The notes below the pieces were generated by a model. The model saw nothing but the letters and a program-made list of their open reading frames with translations, was not told the DNA's origin and did not search any database. The position numbers were made by a program, and so were the translations under genes. A DNA stretch of 40,891 nt, taken from CAZUZS01 sp964624795 (lineage in GTDB: Bacteria; Calditrichota; Calditrichia; RBG-13-44-9). The stretch covers positions 1-40,891 of the forward strand of contig CAZUZS010000045.1 of NCBI GenBank assembly GCA_964624795.1. Direction: 5' to 3'. Below, piece by piece: positions 16,673 to 25,168 of the stretch (the stretch's first letter is position 1; every line of letters starts with the position of its first letter).

Positions 16673-17305
16673 ATGAGAAGGAAGCGTTTATTTGCAGCAG
16701 GATTTTTTCTGTTGTTAAGTGCTACCATGGTGCAAATGTCGTTTGCCCAGGCGCCGCCCGTTATATTAGGCTGGACACAAAACGCCGAGCCGGACATCGA
16801 TCATTATGTCATCTACCGCGATGAAGCACCCGGGATGATGACTTTCCTCGATAATATTCCCCGCAGCGATACAATGTATATCGATCAGAATGTTACCCCC
16901 GGGCAAACATATTATTATAAGCTGACCGCGGTCGATTCCATGAATTTTGAAAGCGAAGCCACAGACGAAGTCATCGTGACGGTAGGTGCATTGACATCGA
17001 CCGGCGGCGGTGAAGCGAATATTATCAGAAATTTTGATCTCCAGCAGAATTATCCAAATCCTTTCAATCCTTCGACAACTGTTGAGTTTCAGGTGCCTGA
17101 GAAAAGCCTGATAACGATTACCATATACGATGTGACCGGGCACGAGGTGAAAAAGCTGTTGAATGAGCCCAAAGATGCCGGAACATATTATGTGCAGTGG
17201 AACGGTGATGACAACGCCGGGAAAACCGTTTCATCCGGAATATACTTTTATCAAATGGTAGCAAAAAATTTCAGGGTCACTAAAAAAGCTATCTTTCAAA
17301 AATGA
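16673..17305 (+). CDS. Small secreted fibronectin III protein with C-terminal sorting domain
   Basis: 210 residues. A signal peptide (LFAAGFFLLLSATMVQMSFA) is followed by one fibronectin type III domain (about 28-105; VILGWTQNAEPDIDHYVIYR, YYYKLTAVDSMNFES). A FlgD-like sorting domain (about 120-210) opens with LQQNYPNPFNPSTTVEFQVP and includes GTYYVQWNGDDNAG and SGIYFYQMVA. In the FCB group such tails direct export through a type IX-like system. GGAGG lies 9 bases upstream of the ATG. There is no enzymatic domain, so a binding or structural role at the surface is likely. The beta-helix gene follows 85 bases downstream. Confidence 0.85.
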   Translation: MRRKRLFAAGFFLLLSATMVQMSFAQAPPVILGWTQNAEPDIDHYVIYRDEAPGMMTFLDNIPRSDTMYIDQNVTPGQTYYYKLTAVDSMNFESEATDEVIVTVGALTSTGGGEANIIRNFDLQQNYPNPFNPSTTVEFQVPEKSLITITIYDVTGHEVKKLLNEPKDAGTYYVQWNGDDNAGKTVSSGIYFYQMVAKNFRVTKKAIFQK

Positions 17306-17390
17306 GTTTATGTATTTTGAGAACCTTGAACAGTCGGATTCTCAAACGTCAAGATCTTAATGCTGTAATTAAATATAGAGGCAGGTGAAA

Positions 17391-18737
17391 ATGAACGGGA
17401 AAATTTGTGCTATTTTGTTGGGCATAATCCTGATTTTCTCAGGAAACAAAATCAATGCAGCTTCTTATTATGTGGATAACCTGGTGAGCACCAGCGGGGA
17501 TGGTAGTTCGTGGGGCAGCGCCTGGAAAAATTTCTCGGATATCAATTGGGGCGCTGTCTCCCCGGGCGACATCATCTACATTTCCGGAGGGGCGAATTCT
17601 CAAACCTACACCGGTACCCTTTATTTGGGTTCAGGTGTGAGCGGAACATCCAGCAATCCGGTTGTCATTACCAAAGGCGAAACCGCCGGGTATAACGGTG
17701 AGGTCATCTTTGATGGCCAGAATGCGGCGAGCAGCGGAATTATCGTCCTGCATAACGATTACGTCACCATTCGCCAATTGACCCTCCGGAATTATACCGG
17801 TTCAGGCGCCATAAATATAGACAATTCCACCGGAGTGGTTGTTGAGAACTGCGATTTCCTGGTGGCAGGGCATGGGGGAGTATTTATCCAACGCACCACC
17901 GATTCGTTCATCAGAAATAATACTATAGCCACGCTTGGAAATACAACCAACCAGACCGATGGTATTTACTCTCAGCTTAACAGCAATAACACCTACGAGG
18001 GGAACGAAATTGTTATCAGTAATGAGAATATTAATCCCCATTGCGATGGCATCCAGATGTATGTGGACGCGGATATGACTATCCGCAATAATTACATCGC
18101 CCAAAACAACAGCAAAACCTATAATGCCCAAGGCATTTACGCAACTGATGTTTCCGGAACGTTTAATGTTTACAACAATGTGATATATGGTCCGAATACC
18201 GAAAATGCGCTTCTCACCCTGGCCATTTTTTCACAGGGAAACGGGACCTTAATTGCCAAACATAACACGCTGATTGGCGGCGGATGGGGCTCGCTGCATG
18301 TCAGGAATGCGCCCAATTCGGTGATCATGAACAATATCCTTGTAAATTACAAACCGAACGGCTGGGTATTCAAACTCTACGGTGGAATTACAGACCCGGC
18401 AAATATTAATAATAATGATTACTTCACGCCCAATTCTGGTACGATTGCGACCTATGACGATGTTGCCAAAACCTGGACGGAATGGAAAAATTACGGTTTT
18501 GAAAGCCATGGAATGTATGGCGATCCCCTCTTAAGAAATGCTGCCAATGGTGATTTCAGGTTGCAGGATAGCTCTCCGCTAATCGATGCGGGATCGAGCG
18601 GCTGCAATATTGACACAGACATAGATGGCGTTCACCGGCCGCAGGGAGCGCACTGCGACATCGGGGCTTATGAATTTCTGGTACATGTGCCGCCGCGTCC
18701 GCCGGAGAACTTTCACCAGATCTCAACAAAACGGTGA
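17391..18737 (+). CDS. Secreted right-handed parallel beta-helix protein
   Basis: 448 residues from the ATG at 17391 (AGGTGAAA upstream; an in-frame GTG at 17385 is less likely). After a signal peptide comes ASYYVDNLVSTSGDGSSWGS and a chain of Asn-rich beta-helix coils such as FIRNNTIATLGNTTN and MTIRNNYIAQNNS. The end (DPLLRNAANGDFRL, SPLIDAGSSG, HCDIGAYEF) is the closing domain known from choice-of-anchor Q beta-helix proteins. Such folds usually bind or cleave acidic polysaccharides, but no lyase residues could be assigned. After DIGAYEF the chain reads PPRPPENFHQ, which looks like the start of a fibronectin III domain, then stops; the expected C-terminal sorting domain is absent. Confidence 0.82.
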   Translation: MNGKICAILLGIILIFSGNKINAASYYVDNLVSTSGDGSSWGSAWKNFSDINWGAVSPGDIIYISGGANSQTYTGTLYLGSGVSGTSSNPVVITKGETAGYNGEVIFDGQNAASSGIIVLHNDYVTIRQLTLRNYTGSGAINIDNSTGVVVENCDFLVAGHGGVFIQRTTDSFIRNNTIATLGNTTNQTDGIYSQLNSNNTYEGNEIVISNENINPHCDGIQMYVDADMTIRNNYIAQNNSKTYNAQGIYATDVSGTFNVYNNVIYGPNTENALLTLAIFSQGNGTLIAKHNTLIGGGWGSLHVRNAPNSVIMNNILVNYKPNGWVFKLYGGITDPANINNNDYFTPNSGTIATYDDVAKTWTEWKNYGFESHGMYGDPLLRNAANGDFRLQDSSPLIDAGSSGCNIDTDIDGVHRPQGAHCDIGAYEFLVHVPPRPPENFHQISTKR

Positions 18738-18855
18738 ATACATCCAGCCGGATTCACCGTCTGAGGAAGCAAAAGCGAGCTTCCGGTTTCTGTACCGACA
18801 TGCACTTTTTCGGGAAGAAACTGATCAATTCAAGAATAGTTCGGCAGTGTCAATT

Positions 18856-18878
18856 CAAAATTATATCCGATAATTTTG
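18856..18878. terminator. AT-rich hairpin between convergent genes
   Basis: CAAAATTAT (18856-18864) and ATAATTTTG (18870-18878) form a perfect 9-bp stem with a 5-base loop. It sits between the converging beta-helix gene (ends 18737) and the polymerase gene (ends 18957). It is AT-rich, so termination strength is doubtful. Confidence 0.4.
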
Positions 18879-18956
18879 TAAACCTGAATTGCCTCCCGGT
18901 TGCTGGTGTCCGTCAGGAATAGGGGATATTGATTTCGCTTAAACAGGATACACCCG

Positions 18957-20315
18957 CTACAATTTATTGAGTTGATGCGGCAAAACATCCCCGCCCTCCG
19001 CCGATCTCTCAGGATAATGTTCCCTGAAAAACAGCTCATTCTGCAAGACGAGATAAAAAAATATGAATAAAACTCCGGTCAGCACATTTTGCCGGAACAG
19101 AGTAGATTCCTGAAGATTGAGGATCATGATGGTAATGATAAACCATTTTCCGAAATGCGGCGTTTCCAGTTTTGACAATCTTCTGAAATAGAAAAAAATC
19201 ATCAGAAATAAAAGAAAAATGCCAATGATCCCGGTTTCGTTCAGAATATCGAGATAGCCCTCGTGAGCTTCATTTGGCAGCCAGACATATTTCTCATACA
19301 GCCGGTAGAGGGCGTTGCTTTCTACCACCCAAAATCCGGAAAACCCGCATCCAACAAGCAAATGCTTTTCCGCTATCTGAAATATATCAGCCCAAAGAAA
19401 AGTTCGTCCGGTAAATGAAGCATCTTTGCCAACCTCGTTAAAACCGCTATTGACCAGGTCCGGGGCAAAGTAATAGAAGGAAAATACCAGCAACAGAGAA
19501 GATGCGAAAATCGCCCCGGAAAAAACCCTCCCCACCCGGATGGATTCGATTAGCCTATCGATCGCTAACAGCACACCCACGAACACCAGCAAAGCAAAGG
19601 TTAGAATTGACGACATGCTGAAAGCACCGATTAATAGAATTACCGAAAGCGCAGCCATCAGCAGGTAAATGGCTTTTTTCTTTCCCGATGCAGTCTTGAG
19701 GGAGTAGATCCAGAATAGGATGCTGACAAGCGCTGTCTGTCCCAGGTAATTTTTCCCCACAGTTAGTCCCCGCCAGGTCAGGTGTTTGGGGTCGATGGCG
19801 CCGGGAACGAGCAGGATCGAAAGATAGGTCAAAACGATGTACAGATACAGTATTCCTTTGAAGTATTTCAGATACTCGTCAGGACGCCTCATGTCCAGCA
19901 GCAAGGCGATGCTAACGGTGACGGTTGTCAATATCTGAAACCATCGTTTGAATGAAATGAAACTATGGTCTGACCAGAAAATACTGAGGAAACACCATGC
20001 CAGAAAAAGCGTGAGGAATTTTTCTCTTTTAATGAATGCGATAAAATTACTCCAATTCAGAAACAGGCAGCCAGCCGACACCAGGAATAAAGATCCGAAG
20101 ATGATTTGATTCGCCAGATTGGATGTGCCGATTTCTGCAAGATCAGTGGGCCTGACACGGAACGGAACGGAAGTGCCGAAAAATATAAAAAACATGTAAA
20201 AGGTGAACATGATTCTGACAATTGCCGAATAGTACGGGTGTTCTCTTGTATGGTCATAAGCATTTAATCGCTCATGCCCGGACACAAGATCAGGATCTGT
20301 CCGATATACTCTCAT
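18957..20315 (-). CDS. Wzy/WaaL-type O-antigen polymerase or ligase
   Basis: 452 residues from the ATG at 20315, which overlaps the epimerase stop in an ATGA arrangement; longer frames would lie inside the epimerase gene. The protein is a polytopic membrane protein with about ten hydrophobic segments. It has the family landmarks GLTVGKNYLGQTAL, FTGRTFLWADIFQIAEKHLL and NEAHEGYLDILNETGIIGIF, the last being the typical periplasmic-loop/late-helix signature. Its role is to polymerise lipid-linked repeat units at the periplasmic face or to ligate them to an acceptor. It is the last gene of the eight-gene polysaccharide operon. Polymerase is favoured because a Wzx and a Wzc are present. Confidence 0.85.
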   Translation of the reverse strand: MRVYRTDPDLVSGHERLNAYDHTREHPYYSAIVRIMFTFYMFFIFFGTSVPFRVRPTDLAEIGTSNLANQIIFGSLFLVSAGCLFLNWSNFIAFIKREKFLTLFLAWCFLSIFWSDHSFISFKRWFQILTTVTVSIALLLDMRRPDEYLKYFKGILYLYIVLTYLSILLVPGAIDPKHLTWRGLTVGKNYLGQTALVSILFWIYSLKTASGKKKAIYLLMAALSVILLIGAFSMSSILTFALLVFVGVLLAIDRLIESIRVGRVFSGAIFASSLLLVFSFYYFAPDLVNSGFNEVGKDASFTGRTFLWADIFQIAEKHLLVGCGFSGFWVVESNALYRLYEKYVWLPNEAHEGYLDILNETGIIGIFLLFLMIFFYFRRLSKLETPHFGKWFIITIMILNLQESTLFRQNVLTGVLFIFFYLVLQNELFFREHYPERSAEGGDVLPHQLNKL

Positions 20316-21502
20316 TCCACAATTTCCATTTCGAATGCTGCAATTTGGTCCTCCGGCTGCATGAATCCGCGATTTATCTTTGGGCGAAAGGGCGTCCATG
20401 TCATGCCGCATATCGCGCGAACAATCCGCCTGGCCGCCAAACCATCGCCGTACGGATTTACCGCCCGGGACATGCTCTGATACACGCCGTCATTTTCCAT
20501 TAGTTTGGTCGTTTCAGCAATAATGCGATCGCGATCCGTTCCTATTACCTTGACGGTTCCTGCTTCAACTGCTTCCGGTCTTTCGGTCACTTCCCGCAAA
20601 ACCAGCACTGGTTTCCCCAAAGCCGGAGCCTCTTCCTGTATTCCGCCACTGTCCGTCAAAACCATAAAGGAAAATTTCATGAGGTTCACCAGGGAAAGGT
20701 AATCGACCGGTGGAAGCAGGCTGATATTTGGTTCGCTGCCCAGCATTTTATAAACCGGTTCCCGGACGTTTGGATTCAAATGGACCGGGTACACCAGGTG
20801 CACTTTGTCACCATACTTCCGGGCAATCTGCCGCAGAGCCAGGCAGATCTCCTGCAACGGCTCACCAAAATTTTCGCGGCGGTGAACGGTTACCAGAATC
20901 GTACGAGAGCTGTTGAGCGGAAGGTTGAATTCTCTTCTATCGAATGGCATGGCTGCAACCTGGTGCAGCGCATCCACCACCGGATTCCCGGTAATCAATA
21001 TTTTGCTATCCGGAATCCCTTCCGCCAGCAGATTTTCCCGTGCTCCGGAAGTTGGTGCGAAGTGCAGATCCGCAACCACTCCCGCAATCCGCCGGTTAAT
21101 CTCTTCGGGGAATGGCTGCCATTTATCGTGAGTGCGCAAACCGGCCTCCACATGCCCCAGTTTTGCGCGGGCATAGAATGCCGCCATGGAAACGGCTGCC
21201 GCCGTGGTTGTGTCGCCCTGCACCAGGACCCAGTCCGGCTGTTCCTTTTTGAGCGCGGGTTCCATTCGTGCCATTATGGTAGAAAATACCCGGGTAGGAC
21301 TCTGGTTTTCCTGCATCACATTAAAATCGATATCGGGAACAATTTCGAACAGATCCAGCACCTGGTCCAGCATCTCGCGGTGCTGTGCGGTTACCAGAAC
21401 CCGGCTTTGGACGATGTTCGGATATTTTTCCAGCTCTTTTACCACCGGTGCCATCTTTATTGCCTCCGGACGTGTGCCAAATACCGAAATTATTTTTAGC
21501 AT
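20312..21502 (-). CDS. wecB: UDP-N-acetylglucosamine 2-epimerase (non-hydrolysing)
   Basis: 396 residues from the ATG at 21502; an in-frame TTG adds six residues and is less likely. Family motifs are present from end to end: SVFGTRPEAIKMAPVV, VQGDTTTAAAVSMAAFYA, GHVEAGLRT, PFPEEINRRI, VTVHRRENFG, LTDSGGIQEEAPALG and REVTERPEAVEAG. The enzyme interconverts UDP-GlcNAc and UDP-ManNAc in the cytoplasm and so supplies ManNAc-type precursors for the polymer. It sits between the flippase and polymerase genes in the operon. This is one of the most secure assignments in the window. Confidence 0.95.
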   Translation of the reverse strand: MLKIISVFGTRPEAIKMAPVVKELEKYPNIVQSRVLVTAQHREMLDQVLDLFEIVPDIDFNVMQENQSPTRVFSTIMARMEPALKKEQPDWVLVQGDTTTAAAVSMAAFYARAKLGHVEAGLRTHDKWQPFPEEINRRIAGVVADLHFAPTSGARENLLAEGIPDSKILITGNPVVDALHQVAAMPFDRREFNLPLNSSRTILVTVHRRENFGEPLQEICLALRQIARKYGDKVHLVYPVHLNPNVREPVYKMLGSEPNISLLPPVDYLSLVNLMKFSFMVLTDSGGIQEEAPALGKPVLVLREVTERPEAVEAGTVKVIGTDRDRIIAETTKLMENDGVYQSMSRAVNPYGDGLAARRIVRAICGMTWTPFRPKINRGFMQPEDQIAAFEMEIVE

Positions 21503-21556
21503 CCGCTTTCTTCGCTCCAATTTGAATTTGTCTGTTTCGATGCTCGGTCCCCTGCT

Positions 21557-23032
21557 TTATTCATTCTCCGGCTCCAGTCCCATTCTTTTAATGGCAAAGC
21601 CGGGCAATATCAGTTTCACATCGTTTAGCCGAATTGTCGTAAATATATAATTCGAAATTAAAAAACCGGTGAAAAGCGTGACTTTCAGCATGAAATTAAC
21701 CGGCTGGAGAAACCAGACCAGCGCCGCAAAGCTCAACAAAATGGCAGTCGGTTTGACAAAGGTCGAAAGGGAGACCGGGAAATTGCTCTTTCGCAGGAGC
21801 CAGACCGAGAGGGGACAGGACGTTAGGTTAGCTACCAGTTTCACCACGGCGCTTCCTACAAACCCCCACAGCGGAATAAAAACCAGGTTCAGTAAAATGG
21901 TGATTACGGTGCGGCTGCTGTTTTCAATGAGGGATCGTCCCGGAAAACCGGCGGCGGTCAGGGTGTAGCCCATCAGGTAAACCGTTATGCCTACTTGGAT
22001 CGCCACCATCATTATCGCGAAAGCAGGGCCGCTGGCAGCATATTTTTCAGAAAAAAGCAGTGTCATTATTTCACCTCCAAAAAGCACTGCGATAATGCCC
22101 GGCAGTCCGAGCGCCGCGGTAAGCAGGCGGAGCGATTCTTCCAACATGCGGCGGGCTTTTTGGCGTGAGCCGTTCGCCAGCAGGGCGGTGATGTTAGGAT
22201 AAAATACGGAGGTGAATGAATCATAAAGCCTGTTAAGCGCAAAGGGGATCTTGGTTGCCACATCGTAATAGGCGACGCTGTTTACTCCTGCAAACATCCC
22301 CAGCAGCAGCACATCGACGCGGCCGGTAACAAACCACAAAAAACGGCTTGTCTGTAAAGGAAAACCGAATTTCAGGATTTCTTTAAGCACTTCGCGGTTA
22401 AATTCCAGCTTTTTCCGGATCGGCAGGTGAAGGTACTGATAAACCGCGGTAATGCTGTAAGAGATAATCCAGGAAAGAATTAGCGAGATCATCCCCCATT
22501 TCAGAACGAGCAAAAAAGTGGCGGTAAGGCATAGCCGAACAATGCTTCTCGCGCTTTGCGCAACGGCCATGAAATTGAACATTCGAAAGCCCTGAAGCAT
22601 AGCGGCGGAAAGCTCATCGAAACTAAGGACCATTATCATAAGGGGAATGTAAAAAATGAAATGGCGTATTCCCTGGATAGATTCCAACTTCAGAAACAGG
22701 TTTGTGCCGGCCCATAACAAGATTGCCAGCGCGGTAATTATCAACATGCGAAATACTATTATGCTATTGACCAGCGTTTGCCGCCGGTTTGCTGAATTAC
22801 TTGCGACCATCTGCGTTATTGCGGTTTTAAAACCCAGGTCAATTGCCATTACCAGGAAGTTTACAACCGCAACCAGCAAAACATAGGTGCCGTAGCTCCC
22901 GGCTTCCAGCACCCGGGCTGCTATCATGGTTTCCAGAAACAGGGCAAAGATGTTCACAACCGCAGCGCTGCCGGTCAGGTAAACGCCTTTTTGAAAACTA
23001 ACTGTCTGATCTTGTGATTTGCTTTTTCCCAA
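21557..23032 (-). CDS. Wzx-like polysaccharide flippase (MOP superfamily)
   Basis: 491 residues with about 12-14 membrane helices throughout. Opening KGVYLTGSAAVVNIFALFLE and ARVLEAGSYGTYVLLVAVVN is typical of the polysaccharide-transporter branch of the MOP superfamily, and SFTSVFYPNITALLANG in the middle fits. It would move undecaprenyl-linked repeat units across the inner membrane for the Wzy-type polymerase two genes downstream. No ATG fits the N-terminus; a TTG at 23032 with AAGGA some 12 bases upstream is the best start. It follows the deacetylase gene by 22 bases. Confidence 0.88.
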   Translation of the reverse strand: MGKSKSQDQTVSFQKGVYLTGSAAVVNIFALFLETMIAARVLEAGSYGTYVLLVAVVNFLVMAIDLGFKTAITQMVASNSANRRQTLVNSIIVFRMLIITALAILLWAGTNLFLKLESIQGIRHFIFYIPLMIMVLSFDELSAAMLQGFRMFNFMAVAQSARSIVRLCLTATFLLVLKWGMISLILSWIISYSITAVYQYLHLPIRKKLEFNREVLKEILKFGFPLQTSRFLWFVTGRVDVLLLGMFAGVNSVAYYDVATKIPFALNRLYDSFTSVFYPNITALLANGSRQKARRMLEESLRLLTAALGLPGIIAVLFGGEIMTLLFSEKYAASGPAFAIMMVAIQVGITVYLMGYTLTAAGFPGRSLIENSSRTVITILLNLVFIPLWGFVGSAVVKLVANLTSCPLSVWLLRKSNFPVSLSTFVKPTAILLSFAALVWFLQPVNFMLKVTLFTGFLISNYIFTTIRLNDVKLILPGFAIKRMGLEPENE

Positions 23033-23054
23033 AGATCTTCACATTCCTTATTCA

Positions 23055-24047
23055 TTAGTAATTACGGGATGGTCCTGGATCTGGCAGCGAATTCAAGGAG
23101 GCTGCCGTTATTTCGCTTCCGGAACTCACCGGGCGCAGTGCGCGGGCGTGCTGCGCTACCTCCCGTGGCAGTGCACACCAGGCCGAGTCGCTGTAGACGG
23201 ATTTGGCATATTCCAGGAACTGTTCATAAAATCCTGCCGGATACTCCTCCAATTTTGGTTTCTTGCCAGTGAAATTCATGTAATCGGGATGTGTGTTTAT
23301 AAGCGCCATTCCGCCGTGGGCCGCGATCCAATCCAGCTTACGGGTCCAATTGTCGATATTCTTATCCTGCATCAGAATAAAAAGTGTGAAATCCTGTGCC
23401 AGCGTATATGGCATTTCAATATAACCGCCATCCGAAGAATCGCTTTTGACAAAAAAAGGGAGCACAGTTCCCGCCCCGTCCGGCTGCGGTTCAAAGGGAT
23501 CGAAATCGAAAGTGGAAGCATCATATTCAATGTTCAGGGTGGAAATCCATTTCAGGTTGTGGTGCATTGCGGGAGACCGGAAGCCAACTGCGTTCCATGC
23601 TTTCAAATATATGTTAATGCGGTGAGCGCGATATTTGAAAATAGATTCGGATCGGTAAAGCTTGCCGTCATGTTTCAGTCCGTGCACGCCGACCTCAAAC
23701 CCATTATCAACAAGCGTTTTTCGAAGGGTTGCAGAAACCGGGTAACGCTCCGGTACGAAATTAAAAGAAGACCGGAAACCATTTTTTATCTCCAGTTCCA
23801 TGAGTTTTTGGCAATTTTCCTGCCCTTTTCCCGATTCGACATCATGCGTGAGCACCAGCGCAAACTTTTTGTTTCCCGGCCATTTGATGTGCCCATGGAA
23901 ATCCTGAAACAAATTTTCATTTACAGGCCAGACATCCCTAAATAATTTTTTTCGCTGATTTACCATTCTTCTGCGCGCGAATATCTGGATGCGGCGGGGA
24001 ATTAGCGGTTTAACAAAATAGAACATGTTATTTGTATATCGGGACAC
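23055..24047 (-). CDS. Polysaccharide deacetylase (NodB-homology, CE4-like)
   Basis: 330 residues. The first catalytic motif is LVLTHDVESG, the His pair lies in FEVGVHGLKHDG, and FRSPAMHHN and INTHPDYMNF provide later motifs. These correspond to the metal-binding Asp-His-His set of CE4 deacetylases that remove N- or O-acetyl groups from polysaccharides. The HxxxH-type spacing (VHGLKHDG) differs a little from classical NodB. There is no clear signal peptide, only a basic N-terminus, so it may act in the cytoplasm or on the membrane. The best start is GTG at 24047 with AGGG 7 bases upstream; an ATG at 24026 has no ribosome site. Neighbours are the FemAB-like and flippase genes. Confidence 0.85.
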   Translation of the reverse strand: MSRYTNNMFYFVKPLIPRRIQIFARRRMVNQRKKLFRDVWPVNENLFQDFHGHIKWPGNKKFALVLTHDVESGKGQENCQKLMELEIKNGFRSSFNFVPERYPVSATLRKTLVDNGFEVGVHGLKHDGKLYRSESIFKYRAHRINIYLKAWNAVGFRSPAMHHNLKWISTLNIEYDASTFDFDPFEPQPDGAGTVLPFFVKSDSSDGGYIEMPYTLAQDFTLFILMQDKNIDNWTRKLDWIAAHGGMALINTHPDYMNFTGKKPKLEEYPAGFYEQFLEYAKSVYSDSAWCALPREVAQHARALRPVSSGSEITAASLNSLPDPGPSRNY

Positions 24048-24068
24048 GTTTTTACCCTATTGAATTGT

Positions 24069-25112
24069 CTATCCGAAATGTCTGTACAACACCGTTCCTA
24101 CGATCTTAGAAAGGAAAACCGGAAGAATTCTGAATAAATAGTTGTGACTTCCTTTTACCAACGGAGCGGACTGCACAAGGGCATCCTTTTTCAAATCGTA
24201 TTTGTAATAATAAAGGGTTGCCTCGGCGGCACCCCAACCGGCCTTAAAGCGCCTCAATCCTTCGTTACTCATTTCGGTGCGTCCCAGGTCCAGCCGTTGG
24301 AAACCCCGTTCCGAATAATGCCGGATTGTTTCCCACATCACCAGGTCATTAGGGCGCAGATTTTGGTACTGTATGTCCGAAGCTCCGAATTTATAAAACA
24401 CATCCTTTCCAAAAGTAAGGAAAATGGCGCCGGCCACGGGCGTGCCGTTATGAAATGCCAGTGCGACATTGCCCATATCTTTTTTAACCAGGTTCTCGAA
24501 TATATTGGTGAAAAAACGCATTGGTTGTGGCGGTAATCCGTGTCGCTTGCGGGTAAGGCAATTCAGGTGATAAAATATTTTAACGGCCTCATGGGAATTT
24601 AAAAATTTTATGGTTATTCCCTCCCGAACGGCTTTCCGGACATTACGCCTGGTGCTGCTGCTTAGTTGTTCAAACAACAACTCGGTTCGCGGAGTGAGAT
24701 CCAATGTGTGGGAATAATAAGCGGAGGATGGCTTTTGGTCATCGGAAAAAATCTTCCCTTCCCTGAGCTCGAACGAATTCCAGCCCGCTTCTTTTCCGAA
24801 TTTCACAAGTGCCGATACGATCTCTTCCCTCCGAAAACCATTGTTCACAACTGTATCGCTGCTGTCCGAAAAGGGCAGCGATACGCCTCTTCTGGCGGTG
24901 AAAAAACTGTTGACCTCCATAAAAGGGATTAGCAGCTCAAGCGCCTTCCCTTCGAGCCGGGTAAGATAGACCGGCCGGTAGCGATAAGATTGGGCAAGAA
25001 CGTTTGCCCATTCCGCGGAAAGAAAGACCGAGCGGATTCCGTTCTGTTGAAGCGTCTCGTTCCATTCCCGCACTCTGGTTGGATCAACTTTATCGGATTC
25101 TGAAATATTCAT
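24069..25112 (-). CDS. FemAB-like/GNAT (Acetyltransf_6) transferase
   Basis: 347 residues, one of the double-GNAT proteins related to FemAB and BcsL/CelD. Diagnostic stretches are SSSTRRNVRKAVREGITIKF, HNGTPVAGAIFLTFGKDVFY, YKFGASDIQYQNLRPNDLVM and RGFQRLDLGRTEMSNEGLRR. Such proteins move aminoacyl or acyl groups; in polysaccharide loci with an exosortase a close relative is a standard member. Here it sits between the priming transferase and the deacetylase. It probably modifies the sugar polymer or a linked peptide, but the donor is not readable. The ribosome site at the ATG (25112) is weak. Confidence 0.82.
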   Translation of the reverse strand: MNISESDKVDPTRVREWNETLQQNGIRSVFLSAEWANVLAQSYRYRPVYLTRLEGKALELLIPFMEVNSFFTARRGVSLPFSDSSDTVVNNGFRREEIVSALVKFGKEAGWNSFELREGKIFSDDQKPSSAYYSHTLDLTPRTELLFEQLSSSTRRNVRKAVREGITIKFLNSHEAVKIFYHLNCLTRKRHGLPPQPMRFFTNIFENLVKKDMGNVALAFHNGTPVAGAIFLTFGKDVFYKFGASDIQYQNLRPNDLVMWETIRHYSERGFQRLDLGRTEMSNEGLRRFKAGWGAAEATLYYYKYDLKKDALVQSAPLVKGSHNYLFRILPVFLSKIVGTVLYRHFG

Positions 25113-25168
25113 TTTAAAACATCTCTATCATCTGCTTATCGCCACGCCTGCAGGAATTCTCCCTCTCC

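Noticed and set aside
23019..23945. 308-residue plus-strand frame opposite the deacetylase gene
   Set aside because: Antisense to a gene with clear family motifs; no ribosome site or domain of its own.
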